Source: Ascaris suum (lineage: Eukaryota; Nematoda; Chromadorea; Rhabditida; Ascarididae). Taken from it: 64,000 nucleotides of DNA. This document shows, in pieces, positions 25,922 to 64,000 of the stretch. The stretch lies in NCBI GenBank assembly GCA_013433145.1, contig CM024184.1, positions 6,386,137 through 6,450,136 on the forward strand, read 5' to 3'. The first letter of the stretch is position 1. Each line of letters starts with the position of its first letter. The notes below the pieces were generated by a model, which was given only the letters and a program-made list of their open reading frames with translations, searched no databases and had not been told where the DNA came from. A program made the position numbers and the translations under genes.

Positions 25922-64000
<38,079 letters not shown>

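Overview
This window looks like AT-rich nuclear DNA of a nematode. The reasons are gene structure (short exons, T-rich 3' splice sites, introns of 0.5-13.5 kb), abundant simple repeats, and above all one gene that joins a ShKT cysteine domain to an animal haem peroxidase. That domain combination is known from nematode cuticle peroxidases (MLT-7 and SKPO types). The species cannot be named from the sequence.

The right 38 kb (25922-64000) is one plus-strand gene. I rebuilt 13 exons by hand. Every junction keeps the reading frame, giving 619 codons that run off the right edge inside the peroxidase domain, just after the conserved [13 protein letters not shown] block. Order in the protein: signal peptide (exon 1), ShKT domain (exon 2), Arg/Pro/Ser/Thr-rich basic linker (exons 3-4), haem peroxidase domain (exons 4 to 13). 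The signal and ShKT exons are isolated by introns of 7.4 and 13.5 kb; the rest are packed in 17 kb. The distal His, catalytic Arg, proximal His and its Asn partner, and the calcium ligands are present. The two acidic residues that tether haem covalently in mammalian peroxidases are replaced (Ile305, Leu437). Intron 11 has a GC donor instead of GT. The likely role is peroxide-driven cross-linking of secreted cuticle collagen, as established for C. elegans MLT-7.

The left 26 kb is mostly non-coding. It has one convincing but unrecognised 3'-terminal coding exon (2351-2600), a weaker candidate exon (5485-5741), a nearly perfect 69-bp-arm foldback (14174-14325), and about 20 kb with no gene that I can support before the peroxidase start. 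Just upstream of that start is a GC-richer stretch that may be promoter or 5' UTR.

Simple repeats are a striking feature: twelve (TA)n arrays of 74-175 bp, (GA)n/(CT)n arrays, AAAT-type arrays, G/C homopolymers, G-quadruplex-type motifs and recurrent polypurine/polypyrimidine tracts. Most long Ile-Tyr or Arg-Glu open frames are translations of these repeats and are not genes. I saw no tRNA, rRNA, CRISPR array or intact transposon.
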